This document shows positions 23,573 to 35,013 of a stretch of DNA of 64,000 bases, piece by piece. The position numbers were made by a program, and so were the translations under genes. A model generated the notes under the pieces. It was given only the letters and a program-made list of their open reading frames with translations. It searched no databases and was not told the DNA's origin. The stretch covers positions 5,769,725 through 5,833,724 of the forward strand of contig OZ017769.1 of NCBI GenBank assembly GCA_963969345.1. Reading direction: 5' to 3'. Each line of letters starts with the position of its first letter. Within the stretch, counting starts at the first letter, position 1. This DNA is from Turbatrix aceti. Its lineage: Eukaryota; Nematoda; Chromadorea; Rhabditida; Panagrolaimidae.

Positions 23573-26500
23573 TCTGCGTCCTGTGGAACACGAAGTGACC
23601 TTCTGAAAGGCGTAAGAGGTATACGTACAATGACAACGCAACCGCCACCGCCACGCCGCGTATGATTCAGCGCAATGATTCACGGAACTCCCGGGTTTTA
23701 CAAAATGGGAGATTAAATACGCCGGGTCTTGTGGGTTCACAACAAAAAATTGCTTGTTGTTGTAGACGCCCCGGACAAGCGTTTGTTACTCTTTAAAACA
23801 ATGCGCGGTCGTGTGTCGGGTAAACACGTGCAAGTCGGAAGATGAGTCATCTGAAGTCCGTTTATCGTCGTCCGTCGTCCAGCGCGCAAAAACCAGATCA
23901 CCACTCAAGAAGAGCCCCAGTTTGACGTGTTTTCTGATAATCGATTTAATTTAATTTAAACGAAAACAACTCAATTGACGAAAGCGCGAGGCGATAATTG
24001 ATCCGGAGGGCCGGTTATGGGGGTACTTAACGGATTACTTCACTCGGAACAAATCCGCAATCAGTCACGTCATCAGCCTCGTCCTGTTCAGTCGTGATTC
24101 TGGGGTCAGGTGGACGGATTCAGTCACGCAGATAAATAGTTAACGGACAGAAGCGCGCTTTCAGTTAACAGTCGACAGTCATAAATTTACGATGCATAAA
24201 TACAAAAAAACCCCAGCAGACAGAAGGAAACAAAACATGACTCATCGGGCGGGCGGGTATCCGAAGATGCGCGATCATCTTACCACAAAATTCTGTTGCT
24301 CACGATCTTTTCAAGTGTTGACTGGAAGGAAACACGTATATGTAAAAGTCACCTTTTCGCCTCCCGTTCCCAAATAAATATCGTGATTCACAAGTCCAAA
24401 TGAATGAAAAGTGTTGTACAATTAGCCAGAGACCCCGGCGGTCTGCGTGAGCCACTGACCAACAACTCGCAAAGCAGGCGCTGGTCAAAAAACTAACAAT
24501 CTCGTCGCAACCCCACCGGGTCTCTCGTGTTCGCGTCAGTCAGTGACCGACCTTGAAGGAGCGACTTTTACGTTAAAAAAACGCAGCACAGTGAAATCAA
24601 TCAAGGAAATTGGGCAACAACATTGTACAGGTTAATTTTACCTTATTGCGGCGGACCGCCGCCAGGGCTGCGGGGTTGCAGCAAAAATCTCCTGGCATTG
24701 CAACCAAACAGGTAGCGCAGCATTCATTTGGCAGCCGATTGCATTTTCTTGAGCTATGCAGGAACCGACAAAAACAATCCGAACGAGCAACAAACGAACG
24801 ACCTGATACAAGAACAAGAACAAGGGCGATAAAAGTTATCGTTAGAGATAAGCATTCTGGCTGTGATTATTGCGAGCGTGCTTGCTTGTGATCTGCTATC
24901 GTGCGCTGGAAATGGACGCCAGGCACGCGGCGCCAGCAATCAGGCGGGCGGCATCGGCAAAAAACAAAAAACAACCGAGGCTCTGCTTTGTCCAAAAGGA
25001 GCGGGCAGACAACCGCTTCCCTCCTGGTTAGCCTGGTCCTGGGCCTGGTCGTGCAAAAAACTCAGGCGCTGCAGGGCAGCCGGCAGTCCAGTCCGAGTTT
25101 TTGCACTAGCCGCTAAACGTGACGCGGCTATGAGTGTGAGTGAATGCGACTTATCGGGTCCACCGCGCCTCGAGGCCTTCGTGATGAGTAAAGCGCAAAG
25201 ATTCTCGTGATACAAAACAGGCGACGACGACGACGACGACACGCGAGTGCGCAAATAAATAAATAAATACTCCCTCCTTTTTTTTTCGTGTTGTTTTGTG
25301 GTTGGTTTGCAACGAGTAAGGATGGGATGATCGATCGATGCGACGACGACGACGACACTTGCGCTTCTCCACACCCTGCTGCCCTCGCAACCAACGGCAG
25401 AAACAAAATTGATTTACGCGCCTGGAAGGGATTGAACTCTGAACTAACTCATTAGCGTGCCTGCAGCCCTTGCCAGAGCTTTGAGATTATCCCTGTTGAG
25501 TTTGCATCCGCCGTTTGGGGGCAGAAACGCGCTCCACGCACTCAGAATTCGACGAAATCTACTCTGTTTTTGGTCACATCCACCACCTTCCATTTCACGC
25601 AATTATCACGCTCTACGCAATTTCGCCCGTGCATCCGAACCGCGAAAGAACGAGGGTCGCTGAATCATCGCGGAATGAATAAAGGGAACCAAAAGGTGTC
25701 TTATGAATGAAAAAAACACGCGGTGTGGTGGCGCAATCGAGAAAGAAGCCGGGCCACAGCCGTGGTCGCGGAAACAGTCAACGAGTCGAGCGACAACATT
25801 CTGCGTGCTATTCGATGCCACCAACCCATCCCGCTCAATCGTCAGTCAACACACATCAGATCTGTTACCAGGTGCCAGCGCGATCTATGACCCTCGCTGG
25901 GAGAGCTGGGAGTCATCGGAATGGGGACCGGGAGGGAGCACTTGAGGTGGGGTATATTTATTACTCGACTGCGTGAGTCATCGGGTGCACGGCTGCTATC
26001 ATTTAAAAAAACGTTCTAAAGACATGCTAACGAACAAGTCTTTGATTATCATTTGACAAAAAAATCTTGTCGGACAGTTTTGACTAATAAACACCGAATA
26101 TCGACCAAACCAAAAAAGGCATGTGTTCCTCGATGGGGAGAGATTTCGACGGAAGTGTTGTTTATGCATAAACAAACTTCTGCCGGAAAGTACCGGAATC
26201 ACTCGGCAAAAGTGAAGCAAGCGTCAGTTGTGAGGATGTGCGCCGGCGGTGTGGAGGTTCGTGTCCACGCATCAGACCTTCCAAGTTCGAACAACGAACG
26301 CGGTCAACAGATGCGCTCGATTGCGCTAAACCGCCAAATAAATGGCTGGGCTGCAGCGTGGTGGAGCTCTGTTACCGCAGCTCTGTTACACAAAAAGAGG
26401 GGGGCTCTGCAGAATCAACCGGGGCTGATTTGCATAGAAACCACAGATCCACAGATGATAGCCGCGGCAGTCGAGGCTGCAGTTGTTCAACGGCAAACAC

Positions 26501-27101
26501 GGTTAGTTAGGCGCCGCGCGGATGGATGACTTCTACGCGGTGTTATCTCACCGTTATCATCTACTTCCGCTCTGGTGAAAATTGTCACAACACAAAAATG
26601 TCACAACAGCCAGATTATGTCTCGCCGAGTTGAGTCGAGTCGCTGCAGAACATCATTGACCGGGTCGGCCGGCGACGACGACAACGACGCGTAACAAGCC
26701 GCCGACTCATTGGACATTGCGCACGCCGATACAATTAGTCAGTCCGTTTCCTCTTCCCGCCTATGAGTGCCGTGTTCGTTCCCGTTCCCCTGTTCGGCGA
26801 GTTCAAGTGACTGCGCGTTTGTCTCAAATGCGCCACATGTCATCACGGCGCGGCGCCGATGTCGATTCCGATGGATGCATCGATCATGTCAGCCTGCGAT
26901 CAACTTTCAAATAACGAGCACGCTCGGCACCCCCGCGCATCTGCAAATGTCCCGACCCGCGCGACCTTTGTCGGCTCGATTCTCCCCTTCGTACACGGAT
27001 TAAGGCCGACGTGTTTTGCATCATTGACCTTTCTTCGTTCGCAAAATACATACAGGAGGGGTCGGGGCTAGGGGAATCACAGAAGGTACCACGTCACTTC
27101 T
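23573..27101. other. 3.5-kb intergenic region without recognisable gene
   Basis: It lies between the ced-1 start and the 3' end of the acyl-CoA isomerase gene. I checked open frames on both strands; none shows a known family, a conserved motif chain or consistent splicing. It contains CGA-rich simple repeats (about 25220-25240 and 25340-25360) and a short TAAATAAATAAATA run. It probably includes the ced-1 promoter. A distant or RNA gene cannot be excluded. Confidence 0.5.
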
Positions 27102-28693
27102 TTACTTCTTGCGGGACATGAAGGCGATGATGGCCTGCTCGCACTCGTCGGACAGCCAGCGCTGCCGCAGCACCTCGGCCTCGTGAATGTTCGTCTGGTG
27201 AAGTTTCTCCCTGTGCACGTCCCGCAGGATCGTAGCGTTGATTCTGAGCGATTCAGGGGGAAGCTGGGCGTACTGGGCCACGCGTCTGGCGACTTCGGCA
27301 TCAAATGAAGCTTTGGGGAAGACTTCGTTGACGAGACCACGCGTGAGCGCTTCTTGAGCCGTCAGCTTGCGTCCGAAGATGAGAAACTCGCTCGCCGCTA
27401 AAGGACCCATGACCAGGGGGAAAGAATACGTCGAAGTGCCCTCTGCGGACTGCCCCAGAGCGGCGAACGGCGTGTGGAATGTCGCGGTGTCGGAAGCGAG
27501 GACGACGTTGAACAGGGGGAGCAGGGTGACGGCGATGCCCACAGCAGGCCCGTTGACCGCGGCTACAATGGGCTTGTTAAAATCAATAAACGTCGCCACG
27601 AATTCCTGGAAGACGGCATGGCCGATGCGGGCAAACTCCTCTTTTCCGAGGACGGCGGCCTTTTCGAAGAATGACAAATCGTTGCCCGAGCAGTAAAAAT
27701 CGCCAGTTCCTTTGAAGAGAACCAACTTCACGGAGGCGTCTGAGGCGGCGACTTTGAGCGCCTCCTGGATGCCCTTGTACATGTCCAGCGTGATTGCGTT
27801 GTACTTGGACGGCCGGTTAAACCTGATCTCCATGACGCCGCCGGTTACCGTGATATTGAGGCCTTCGGTCTTGTCGGATGATTTCTGAAATAAACGGAGT
27901 CATATAAAAGCTATCAAGTGATGTCCTCGACCAGGGATGGGCGAACGTTCGTGTTTGTTCGCAAATAAAAATAAATTTTCCGAACAGATAAAACGAACAA
28001 AAATTTGAGTAAAATTAGTTTAATTGTGCTAAAATCGATGTTATTTGACGAATATTGGGCATTGACTTGTGCCACGAAAAATAAAAATATTGAAAACGTA
28101 AAAAACGCATAGTACCGTAGTTTTGGTTTTTCTGGCCAGTTAGGAAAAAAATTTGTTCAAATGCATAACAAATCTGTTCGTCGTTCGTTCGCGAACACGG
28201 TCAAAAATGTTAACGTTTGTTTGATTACTCGAACAAATTAAAAAAAAAAATTCGTGTTAATTTGCCTACAAAAAAAAGTTGTTTGCCTATCCCTCTTCTC
28301 AAATCTCACCGTCTCAGAAGGTGCTGCGGCAGTCGCCTCCTTGGCCGCGAGGCTCTCTACGAGGCCTGCGTACTGCTTTTTCGCATCTTCGGCACTTGTA
28401 CCCTTCAGCGTCGACCAAGCGTCGTACTTGGCGCGTTCGACAAAGTTCAGCCTGCTGGGAGCAGAACCGGTCACGTCGCCCGCAGTCGCCTGCAAACAAT
28501 CAATCAATCATACAATAATAAATAATTGTTTGCAGAATACTAAAAAAATATATCGCACCTGTTTGAAGAGTGCGTAAAGCTTGAGTTTGGTTTCGTTGTT
28601 CGGCGGCGACGAGAGTTTCTTGAGGTTTCCCTGGGCGGCTTCGAACGCACTGGAGAACCTCCTCGCAGATAGATTTCCCAGTCGAGCCAGCAT
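27102..28693 (-). CDS. ech-4: ACBP-domain enoyl-CoA delta isomerase (ECI2 type)
   Basis: Three exons (28559-28693, 28310-28489, 27102-27884) give 365 residues. An N-terminal Arg/Ser-rich presequence (MLARLGNLSARRFSS) suggests mitochondrial import. Residues 17-95 form an acyl-CoA-binding domain (LYALFKQATAGDV, AKYDAWSTLKG). The rest is a crotonase-fold isomerase: CSGNDLS and NGPAVGIA supply the two oxyanion-hole amides. The enzyme shifts cis/trans-3-enoyl-CoA to trans-2-enoyl-CoA, so that unsaturated fatty acids can enter beta-oxidation. The same ACBP-isomerase fusion is known in human ECI2 and worm ECH-4. The C terminus SRKK is not a canonical peroxisomal SKL, unlike human ECI2. Intron 2 is mostly a MITE. 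Confidence 0.93.
27932..28294 (+). mobile_element. hAT-like MITE in ECI2 intron 2
   Basis: About 363 bases between CAGGGATGGGCGAACG and GTTTGCCTATCCCT, which form imperfect terminal inverted repeats of the CAGGGRTGGGC type typical of hAT elements. Subterminal GTTCG/CGAAC motifs recur. No ORF. The candidate 8-bp target duplication is imperfect. A full-length relative in inverted orientation is at 30137-30538. Confidence 0.75.
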
Positions 28694-29511
28694 CGTGTAC
28701 GTACGTGATCGTAAGAATCGAATTTGAAGACACGCTGACGACGGCGTGCAAACTTTCGATTGATTGGATCTGAACGCGGGGTTCTGTTTCTCTTCCTTTT
28801 TACCCGGGACGAAGAAAACACGCTGCACAAACACCGGAGTGTAGAACAGCAACACAACTTGTAGCCTGACAGGCCGATCACTTCGATGAGCAAAGATCAA
28901 ACCGTGCTTTTTTTGTCATGGTCGCAAAACAATGGTAAATAAACAGATGAACAATTTATGCGTCTGTTCAAACAAAACACGTTTATAAAAAATGCTTCAA
29001 GTTCTTTCAGTATCCTTATTTGGAGCATATTACACGTCATAATTTTTCGGAACGAGATCATCGGTAGTTAAATGAAATTTAAATGTAAAAATGAAAAACC
29101 TGAGTTTACCTAGCAATGCCAAACTCCGGTAAATGCTCTAGCAATGACAAATTTGCAGAACAGCGCGCACGAACCGATCTGATCTCTCATGCATTGTTTT
29201 GGGGATCTCAGACTGTCGCACATGATTTGGAGAACCCCAATTCCATCAACCGAGTTTCGACTTATCAGCATCCGGTAAATTTTGGTATTCCATAACATAT
29301 TTTTTGTTGCCTAGGCTGATCGCCCGCCGAGCAAAGGTCGACACACAGCATTCCAAACCGTGTATCTTTTGTTCTTTCTCTTCCACGACTCATCTAATTC
29401 CTCTTATCTCCGCCCCACCACAACTACAACGACAACCACAGAAACACAATATTACTCAACAAAAAACTCGTAAAAAATATTAAATATAATCGAAACAAAC
29501 AAAAAACTGTG
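28694..29511. other. Spacer between ECI2 and NMRK-MOCS2B genes
   Basis: 818 bases, no gene seen. It holds the ECI2 upstream region and the 3' flank of the next gene. Confidence 0.5.
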
Positions 29512-31323
29512 TCATTTACGTGCAGTGCCATTATTGGATTCCTGAGTCGCAGAAAGCCCGTTTGCGAAGCCATTGACCGATTTCGCATCGGAGATGCCAT
29601 TTTCGTGGCCGTTTTCGCTCTTCTGATAGGATTCGAGAACCGAAGACCATTCCCGGTTCTCCACGTGCCTTTTGACGTCGTCAGAGTATACTTCCTCCTT
29701 GAAAATAGGCACGGACGCTTTGACTTTGTCGATGATGAACGACGTCGCGTTGATTGCATCCGGCCGGTGGGGAGCAGAGGTCGCGATGACGCACGACATC
29801 CTGGCGACTTCGACGACGCCGACTTTGTGGACGATAGCGATCCGCTTCACGCTCGGAAATTCAGCCCGCGTCGCCGTGCAGATTTTCCGGAGTTCAGCGT
29901 ACGCCATGCTCGGGTAGAAGTCGTACGTGAGGAGTTTGACCATGCTGCCGCCGTGCCTTTCGGATCGGTCCGCGCGTGTCGTGCCTTCAACGAAAATTTA
30001 TAAACTATGTATAAATAATTGTTTTCTGGTCTAATGATAACTAACCACTGAGTAATGGTGAAATAAATAAATAAAAATAAAAATAATTGTTTCTTTATTT
30101 TTCACCGGTGCGTCCAAAAGTGACGTGTGTGTGTATACGGATCAGCGAACAACCGTTTTTTTGATCGCAAACGAACACGAACATTTTGTTCGAAAAATCG
30201 AACAAACGTTGACATTTTTGACCGTGTTCGCGAACAAACGACGAACAGATTTCTGATGCATTTGTACAAAATTTTGTCCTAACTGGGCAGAAAAACCAAA
30301 ACTACGGTATTATGCGTTTTTTACGTTTTCAATAACAGTTTTCCTACGTTTTTTGTGGCACAAGTCAATGCTCAATATTCGTCATTTTTCGTCAAACAAC
30401 ATCGATTTTGGCACATTTAAACTAATTTTACCCGAATTTTTGTTCGTTTTATCTGTTCGGAAAAGTTACGAACACGAACGCAAAAATTAAATTTGTTCGC
30501 AAACGAACTCAAACGAACACGCACGTTCGCCCATCCCTTACCATGCTCGTTACTCACCGATAAACGTCGAGATCGCGCCACACAGACCATCTGTGACGTG
30601 GGTCACGGCGAGGTTGGGATCGATGATTTCCTGCTGGATGCGAACGAGATCCGGAAACGAGCTTCTCACCAGATCCCCAACCCGAAGGCAGGAATCGCCA
30701 ATTTCATTGGTTCCATCGAAGAAATAAACCGGTTTGTTGCCCCCTGAGAGCTCCCGAGCCCGGACGAGATGGCTCTCGTACGCGGGCCAGACGATCTGCT
30801 CAAAATACCCCGGCTTGTCCGGAGGATCGTAATTCCGGGTTGCGCGGCGCTCGATGCACGCGTCTTTCGTGATTGTGAAAAAGGCAATAATATCGAGTGC
30901 GTCACAGATGGCCGGGAGCTCACAGAGCATGTTTCCGTCAATAAAGATAAAATCCTGCTGGTTGACCTGCTCCGCGACGGCATTCACGAACGATTCCGCG
31001 TCCACAGCCTCAGGTTCATCATAGTGGTAGAAAAATTCAATCTCGTCGTCGTCGCTGGGGACAGTTCGGACCTCGTGGGCCAGCTTGTAAAAATCGTCCT
31101 GGGCGAAAGATGTGACAGCGTAGCCCAGAGCGCGCGTGGCCTCAACAAGTCTCGCGGTGATCGTCGATTTGCCGGCGTTCGTGCACCCGCAGATGCCGAC
31201 AATCCCAGCGCGTCGCACTTTCGGCACCTCCGGCAGACCGGGCATTGGCTGGGGCTGCAAGCGCGGATTTTGAATAATTTCGTTACCCGAAGATGAGGTC
31301 ATAGGCTCGAGAAGTCGCGTCAT
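29512..31323 (-). CDS. Fused nicotinamide riboside kinase - molybdopterin synthase large subunit
   Basis: Two exons (30558-31323 and 29512-29984) give 412 residues. Residues 38-235 are a nicotinamide riboside kinase of the uridine-kinase fold: Walker A GCTNAGKST (46-54), QDDFY, and a lid RRATRNYDPPDKPGYFEQ. This kinase makes NMN for NAD+ salvage. Residues from about 238 onward are MoaE/MOCS2B, which inserts the dithiolene sulfurs of molybdopterin. LCGAISTFIGTTR opens the domain, and KASVPIFK carries the two catalytic lysines seven apart. The MoaE domain starts inside exon 1, in frame with the kinase, so the fusion does not depend on the splice prediction. The junction G|GC rebuilds IGTTR. An Asn/Ser-rich tail of about 40 residues ends the protein. 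The intron contains a MITE. Confidence 0.9.
30137..30538 (-). mobile_element. hAT-like MITE in NMRK-MOCS2B intron
   Basis: This is the reverse complement of the 27932-28294 element along its whole length. The right end CGTTCGCCCATCCCT is intact; the left end (ACGGATCAGCGAACAAC) is degraded. It is non-coding. Confidence 0.75.
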
Positions 31324-31705
31324 CGATGTAAACAACAGTCAATGTCAATGACCAGGTCAATAACAATTCCGTGTCTATCAGCACTTGTTTTTGTAGGCAG
31401 CAACACTACAGGCTTGAAAAAACTCCGGAAAAAGCCAAAAATCAGTGCACGTCGGAAACAGGCTTATGAAAAAGTCTGTCTAAGCCTACGAACCGTCGTA
31501 GGCGTGAACAGGGACGTAATCCACACGCATGAGAAACAAGAGCAGTTTGTACTCTCCTCCACCCCAGAAGAATACGCAGAGACCAATAAGCCGCTTTTAT
31601 CGGCCCCGTGATAACGGACGGTGGATGGTACCGCGCAATCGTCATAACCACGTGACGGAATGTTGTTCATCTGCTGATGCGTTTCGCGATCAAAGCAAAA
31701 AAGTG

Positions 31706-32629
31706 TGTAATGTAAGCGCCGGCCGAGTCGCACAATTGTAATGCGACGCACTATGCGCCCATGGTTTTGACACGAAAACTTTTTCTTTGCTATTTTCACA
31801 TGCACAGAGTAGATATATTTCGGACATGAAAATGGTTCTGGGGGTAATCGGCTACGGCCGATTTAATGGTGCCATCAAAAAATCAAAATTCGATCGATAA
31901 ATCGATAATTTGAGGTAAAAATTACTGTAACTCACGAAATTATTAGCCGATATCACAATAAATTATTGCATCGTGTTCTACGTCCTTGAAAACCCCCGGA
32001 AGCAAAAAACAAAAAAATTCTGTTCATGAAATAAAAATTTATTTCGAATTAAAAATTAATAGTAATAATTAATTTTCACGGTTCAAAATTAATATTTTTT
32101 TACCGGGCAAAGTTCATTGCAAAGTTTAAGATGAACTGGATCACTATGCCAAAGTTCATATATAAGAATGGCTAACCGGCTTGGCACGAAGCTTCCGAAG
32201 GCAACACACTACGCGCATTTGCATGCGCGCACTGTGTTCTCCTTCGACTGAAATGCTTCAGCGCGCACTTTTTGTATGAAAAAAAATTTGGAATTGAAAT
32301 TATTTTTTATTTCATGCACCGAATTTGCTCATTTTTTCCACACCGGGGTTTTCGATACCGCTGATTACGATAAGCTAATTTATTGTGATTTTCGCTAATA
32401 AATGCAAAAAATACAATTTTGTTTTGCTATTTATTGATCGAAAATAAAATTTTTGATAGCACCGTTAAATCCGCCATAATCGATAACCCCAAAAATACTA
32501 CTTGTTTCTAACATTTAGACACATTGGGTATGTAAAATTCTAAAAAATACGTCAGAAAACGTTTTCGTGTCAGAACCATGGGCGCATAGTGCGACGGATT
32601 GTATGCAAAGCCGGCCGCATCGCATTACA
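31706..32629. mobile_element. Long foldback (inverted-repeat) element
   Basis: Two arms of about 330-350 bases (roughly 31706-32060 and 32275-32629) are imperfect reverse complements; both start TGTAATG and contain CACTATGCGCCCATGG. Matching blocks recur in inverse order all along the arms, for example GGATTTAACGGTGC/CGATTTAATGGTGCC and ATCACAATAAATTA. The central spacer of about 210 bases encodes no protein but holds a strong hairpin. This is a non-autonomous foldback-type transposon; the family is unknown. Confidence 0.75.
32196..32246. other. Strong 51-base hairpin at centre of foldback element
   Basis: Three nested 6-bp stems pair in register: CGAAGG/CCTTCG, AACACA/TGTGTT, CGCGCA/TGCGCG, with small bulges and a 6-base loop. 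It is visible by eye; whether it is transcribed is unknown. Confidence 0.6.
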
Positions 32630-32919
32630 AATCCCTACACACAGTAACCAATTACGATCAATAACGTAATATCTCATGCATCCACAAACCTTACCTATCT
32701 ATGTCATCACTGATCACGTTGTTGCAAAAAAAAATAGTTCACAACGCCGTTTGAATACCTATTTGGACATAACAAATTTTATGCGCGAACGCATTCGAGG
32801 TCCTGCAGCGAAAATAAAAAGTGTGTTAGGAGCCAAATATTTTGTTGGCTTTTTATGCTTTTTCCAAGTTTGTTGGATTTATTTGATCATTTTGAAGCTG
32901 ATTTGTGTTTTAGGCTAAA

Positions 32920-33416
32920 ATGGTTGAGACACTCGAACCGACGACCGACAAGGAGACGTACGCCGAGCTGTGTGCCAGCGTCAACGCGATGTCCAAGCCT
33001 CTGGCGAATCGCAAGTTTGCCAAGAAGCTCTACAAACTCGTCGGACTCGCTGCTGCTGACAAATCCACGATTCGACAGGGCGTTGCCGATATCCTCAAGG
33101 GTCTGCGTAAGAACGAAAAGGGCATTGTCATTCTGGCGGGTAAGATTATACTTTTGAATTTACCTGTCTTTTTTTACGGATTCTGTTTTGATTTTCAGGA
33201 AACGTGAGCCCCATTGACATCTACAGCCACCTGCCTGTTTTATGCGAGGAAGCAAAAATTCCCTACGTCTTCACGCCTTCTCGGCAAGATCTCGGACTCG
33301 CGACCGGTCATCGTCGTCCCGTCGTCATCGTCATGGTCAAGCGCGACGAAGTCTACGGCGATCTCTACGACGAGGTCCACGCCATCGCCGAACAACTCGT
33401 CGTCGATGAATCGTAA
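32920..33416 (+). CDS. NHP2: H/ACA snoRNP protein NHP2
   Basis: Two exons (32920-33139 and 33199-33416) give 145 residues. NHP2 is the L7Ae-family RNA-binding component of H/ACA ribonucleoproteins. It acts in nucleolar rRNA pseudouridylation and in telomerase in other animals. The L7Ae core is clear: KLYKLVGLAAADKSTIRQGV, ILKGLRKNEKGIVILAGN, SPIDIYSHLPVLCEEAKIPY and LGLATGHRRPVVIVMV. A GTTTTAG acceptor lies seven bases before the ATG, so the mRNA is probably trans-spliced or has a 5' UTR intron. The junction G|GA restores the conserved AGN. Confidence 0.93.
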
Positions 33417-33593
33417 TCGTAACTGCCGTCTGCTGGCCTGATTTTTGACCTTTTGTTGATTTTTGTGCGTTTTTTTGCCTGTTTGATTGAATCTGAGTTG
33501 GATCGTTTATTTACCACACGAGAGGAGCACAATTAACAGGGCTCGTTAAACACCAAGGAAGAAAGAGCCGTCATATTTACGGGGGAGAAATAA

Positions 33594-34782
33594 TTAGTTT
33601 GTGCCCGGACCAGAACCCTTCGCAGGGGGAGGAGGCGGCGCATCGGCGGCGGCGGTGGCAGCGGCTGACTTGGCAATCGCATTCGCAGCGGCGGCGGCTT
33701 CCGCATCGTCCTTTTCCTTCTCCGACTTCTGGAGAGCGATTTTGTTGTCGATGAGGTTGTGGAGAGCAATGACGGTACGGACGAGGGCACCGAGATACAC
33801 GCACATGAGCTGGTCATTGGTCTGAACATTGTGGGCTTCGACGAATTCGGGCTGGGTTACGTCAGGGAGAAGGTTCAGCACTTCCTGAAAAAAAACCAAC
33901 AACTGTCAACCCATAAAACCACAAAAATGTGTTCTTACCTGGATGTAGAACATAACAGCATGGTTAGCCGGCAGCTTGCCTTCAGCGACCTCACGGAGAT
34001 ACCGCTGGATGTCTGTGAGCTGGGAATGGAGCCCACGGAGACCCAGAAGCTGGTCTGTGATGCGCTGCGACAGCGTTCCGGCAGTCTGGTCCTTGATATC
34101 GCGCAGAAGGTGCTCGACGCCGACTTCTTCAGCCTCCTCAGCGCCGATCTCGCTGGGGACGTGCTCAAAAGTCTTGATAGGCGGCGTGCCGTCGTCGTGG
34201 ACTTCCTGCACCTCGATGTAGGCCTCGGTGGGCAGACCGAGGTCCTTGGGCTCAGCCTCGATGATCACCAGCACCGGGTTGGGTGTGAAGCGTTTGAGCT
34301 GCTCGTTGATTGCGATGTCGTTCTTGGATAGCTTCGGGCCCGTGTGATACCATCCGACGATCTTTTCCTTCGCTGCGACCTTGAAAAACATGCCATACAT
34401 GTTCTCGAGGTAGTCCATGTCCAGGAACCACGTGTCCTTGTCCTTTTCGTCCTCATCAAAAGGAACTGAAAAAAAACACTGAAAAAAACCCTGCGCAATA
34501 TAAAAAAAACCAACCTGCAAAGCTGTTGGCGATATCGAGGGTCTTGTCGCTCTTCATCGAGCCGAGAAGCACGCCGACGACCCGCTTCACATTCTGAGTC
34601 TTACTGACGCGATTAAAGTGGTCCACAACAGAAAGCAGAACCAGCGGATGCACGACGACGCGTTTGACCGGGAGATTGAGGTGGACAGTGCTCGCGCAGT
34701 GGGCACCTCCAGCACCGGGCTTCGTGTTGGCTGTCGGCGTCTTTGGGGCCGCAGTTGTGTCGTCCTTCTTGTGCGGGGCCAT
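33594..34782 (-). CDS. rpn-8: 26S proteasome non-ATPase subunit RPN8/PSMD7
   Basis: Three exons (34515-34782, 33939-34465, 33594-33884) give 361 residues. RPN8 is the inactive MPN-domain partner of the deubiquitinase RPN11 in the proteasome lid. The MPN core reads [23 protein letters not shown] and [19 protein letters not shown]. The metal-binding JAMM residues are not complete, as expected for RPN8. A helical C-terminal region (IRDIK-type, [27 protein letters not shown]) follows, then an Ala/Pro-rich tail. The N terminus has an extra 30-residue Lys/Thr/Pro-rich extension. It is convergent with NHP2 and divergent from the tandem gene at 35014. Confidence 0.95.
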
Positions 34783-35013
34783 CTGAAGTCAAATCGGACA
34801 CGTAAAAGCAAAAAAAAGAAGGCTGAGGGCAAATCACGACGCGGCACACACTAAAATCATCATTTTTTGAACTCGCATGCAAAAAGTAAGACGACAGAGT
34901 GTTCCTCGTTGTTTGTTCTGGCGTTGTGTTCTGGCAGAACTGCATGAAAAAAATACGAGAAAAATCTTTTGTCTTGCATCCTTTTTTAGTGCTTATTTTT
35001 GTTGGCTTTTACG

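Larger units (their letters stand above)
31324..32919. other. Intergenic region hosting a foldback element
   Basis: 1.6 kb between the divergent NMRK-MOCS2B and NHP2 genes. About 0.9 kb of it is the inverted-repeat element described separately. No coding region is supported in the rest. Confidence 0.55.

Noticed and set aside
27924..28302. 8-bp target duplication for the hAT-like MITE
   Set aside because: Flanking octamers agree at only about five of eight positions, not enough to claim a duplication.
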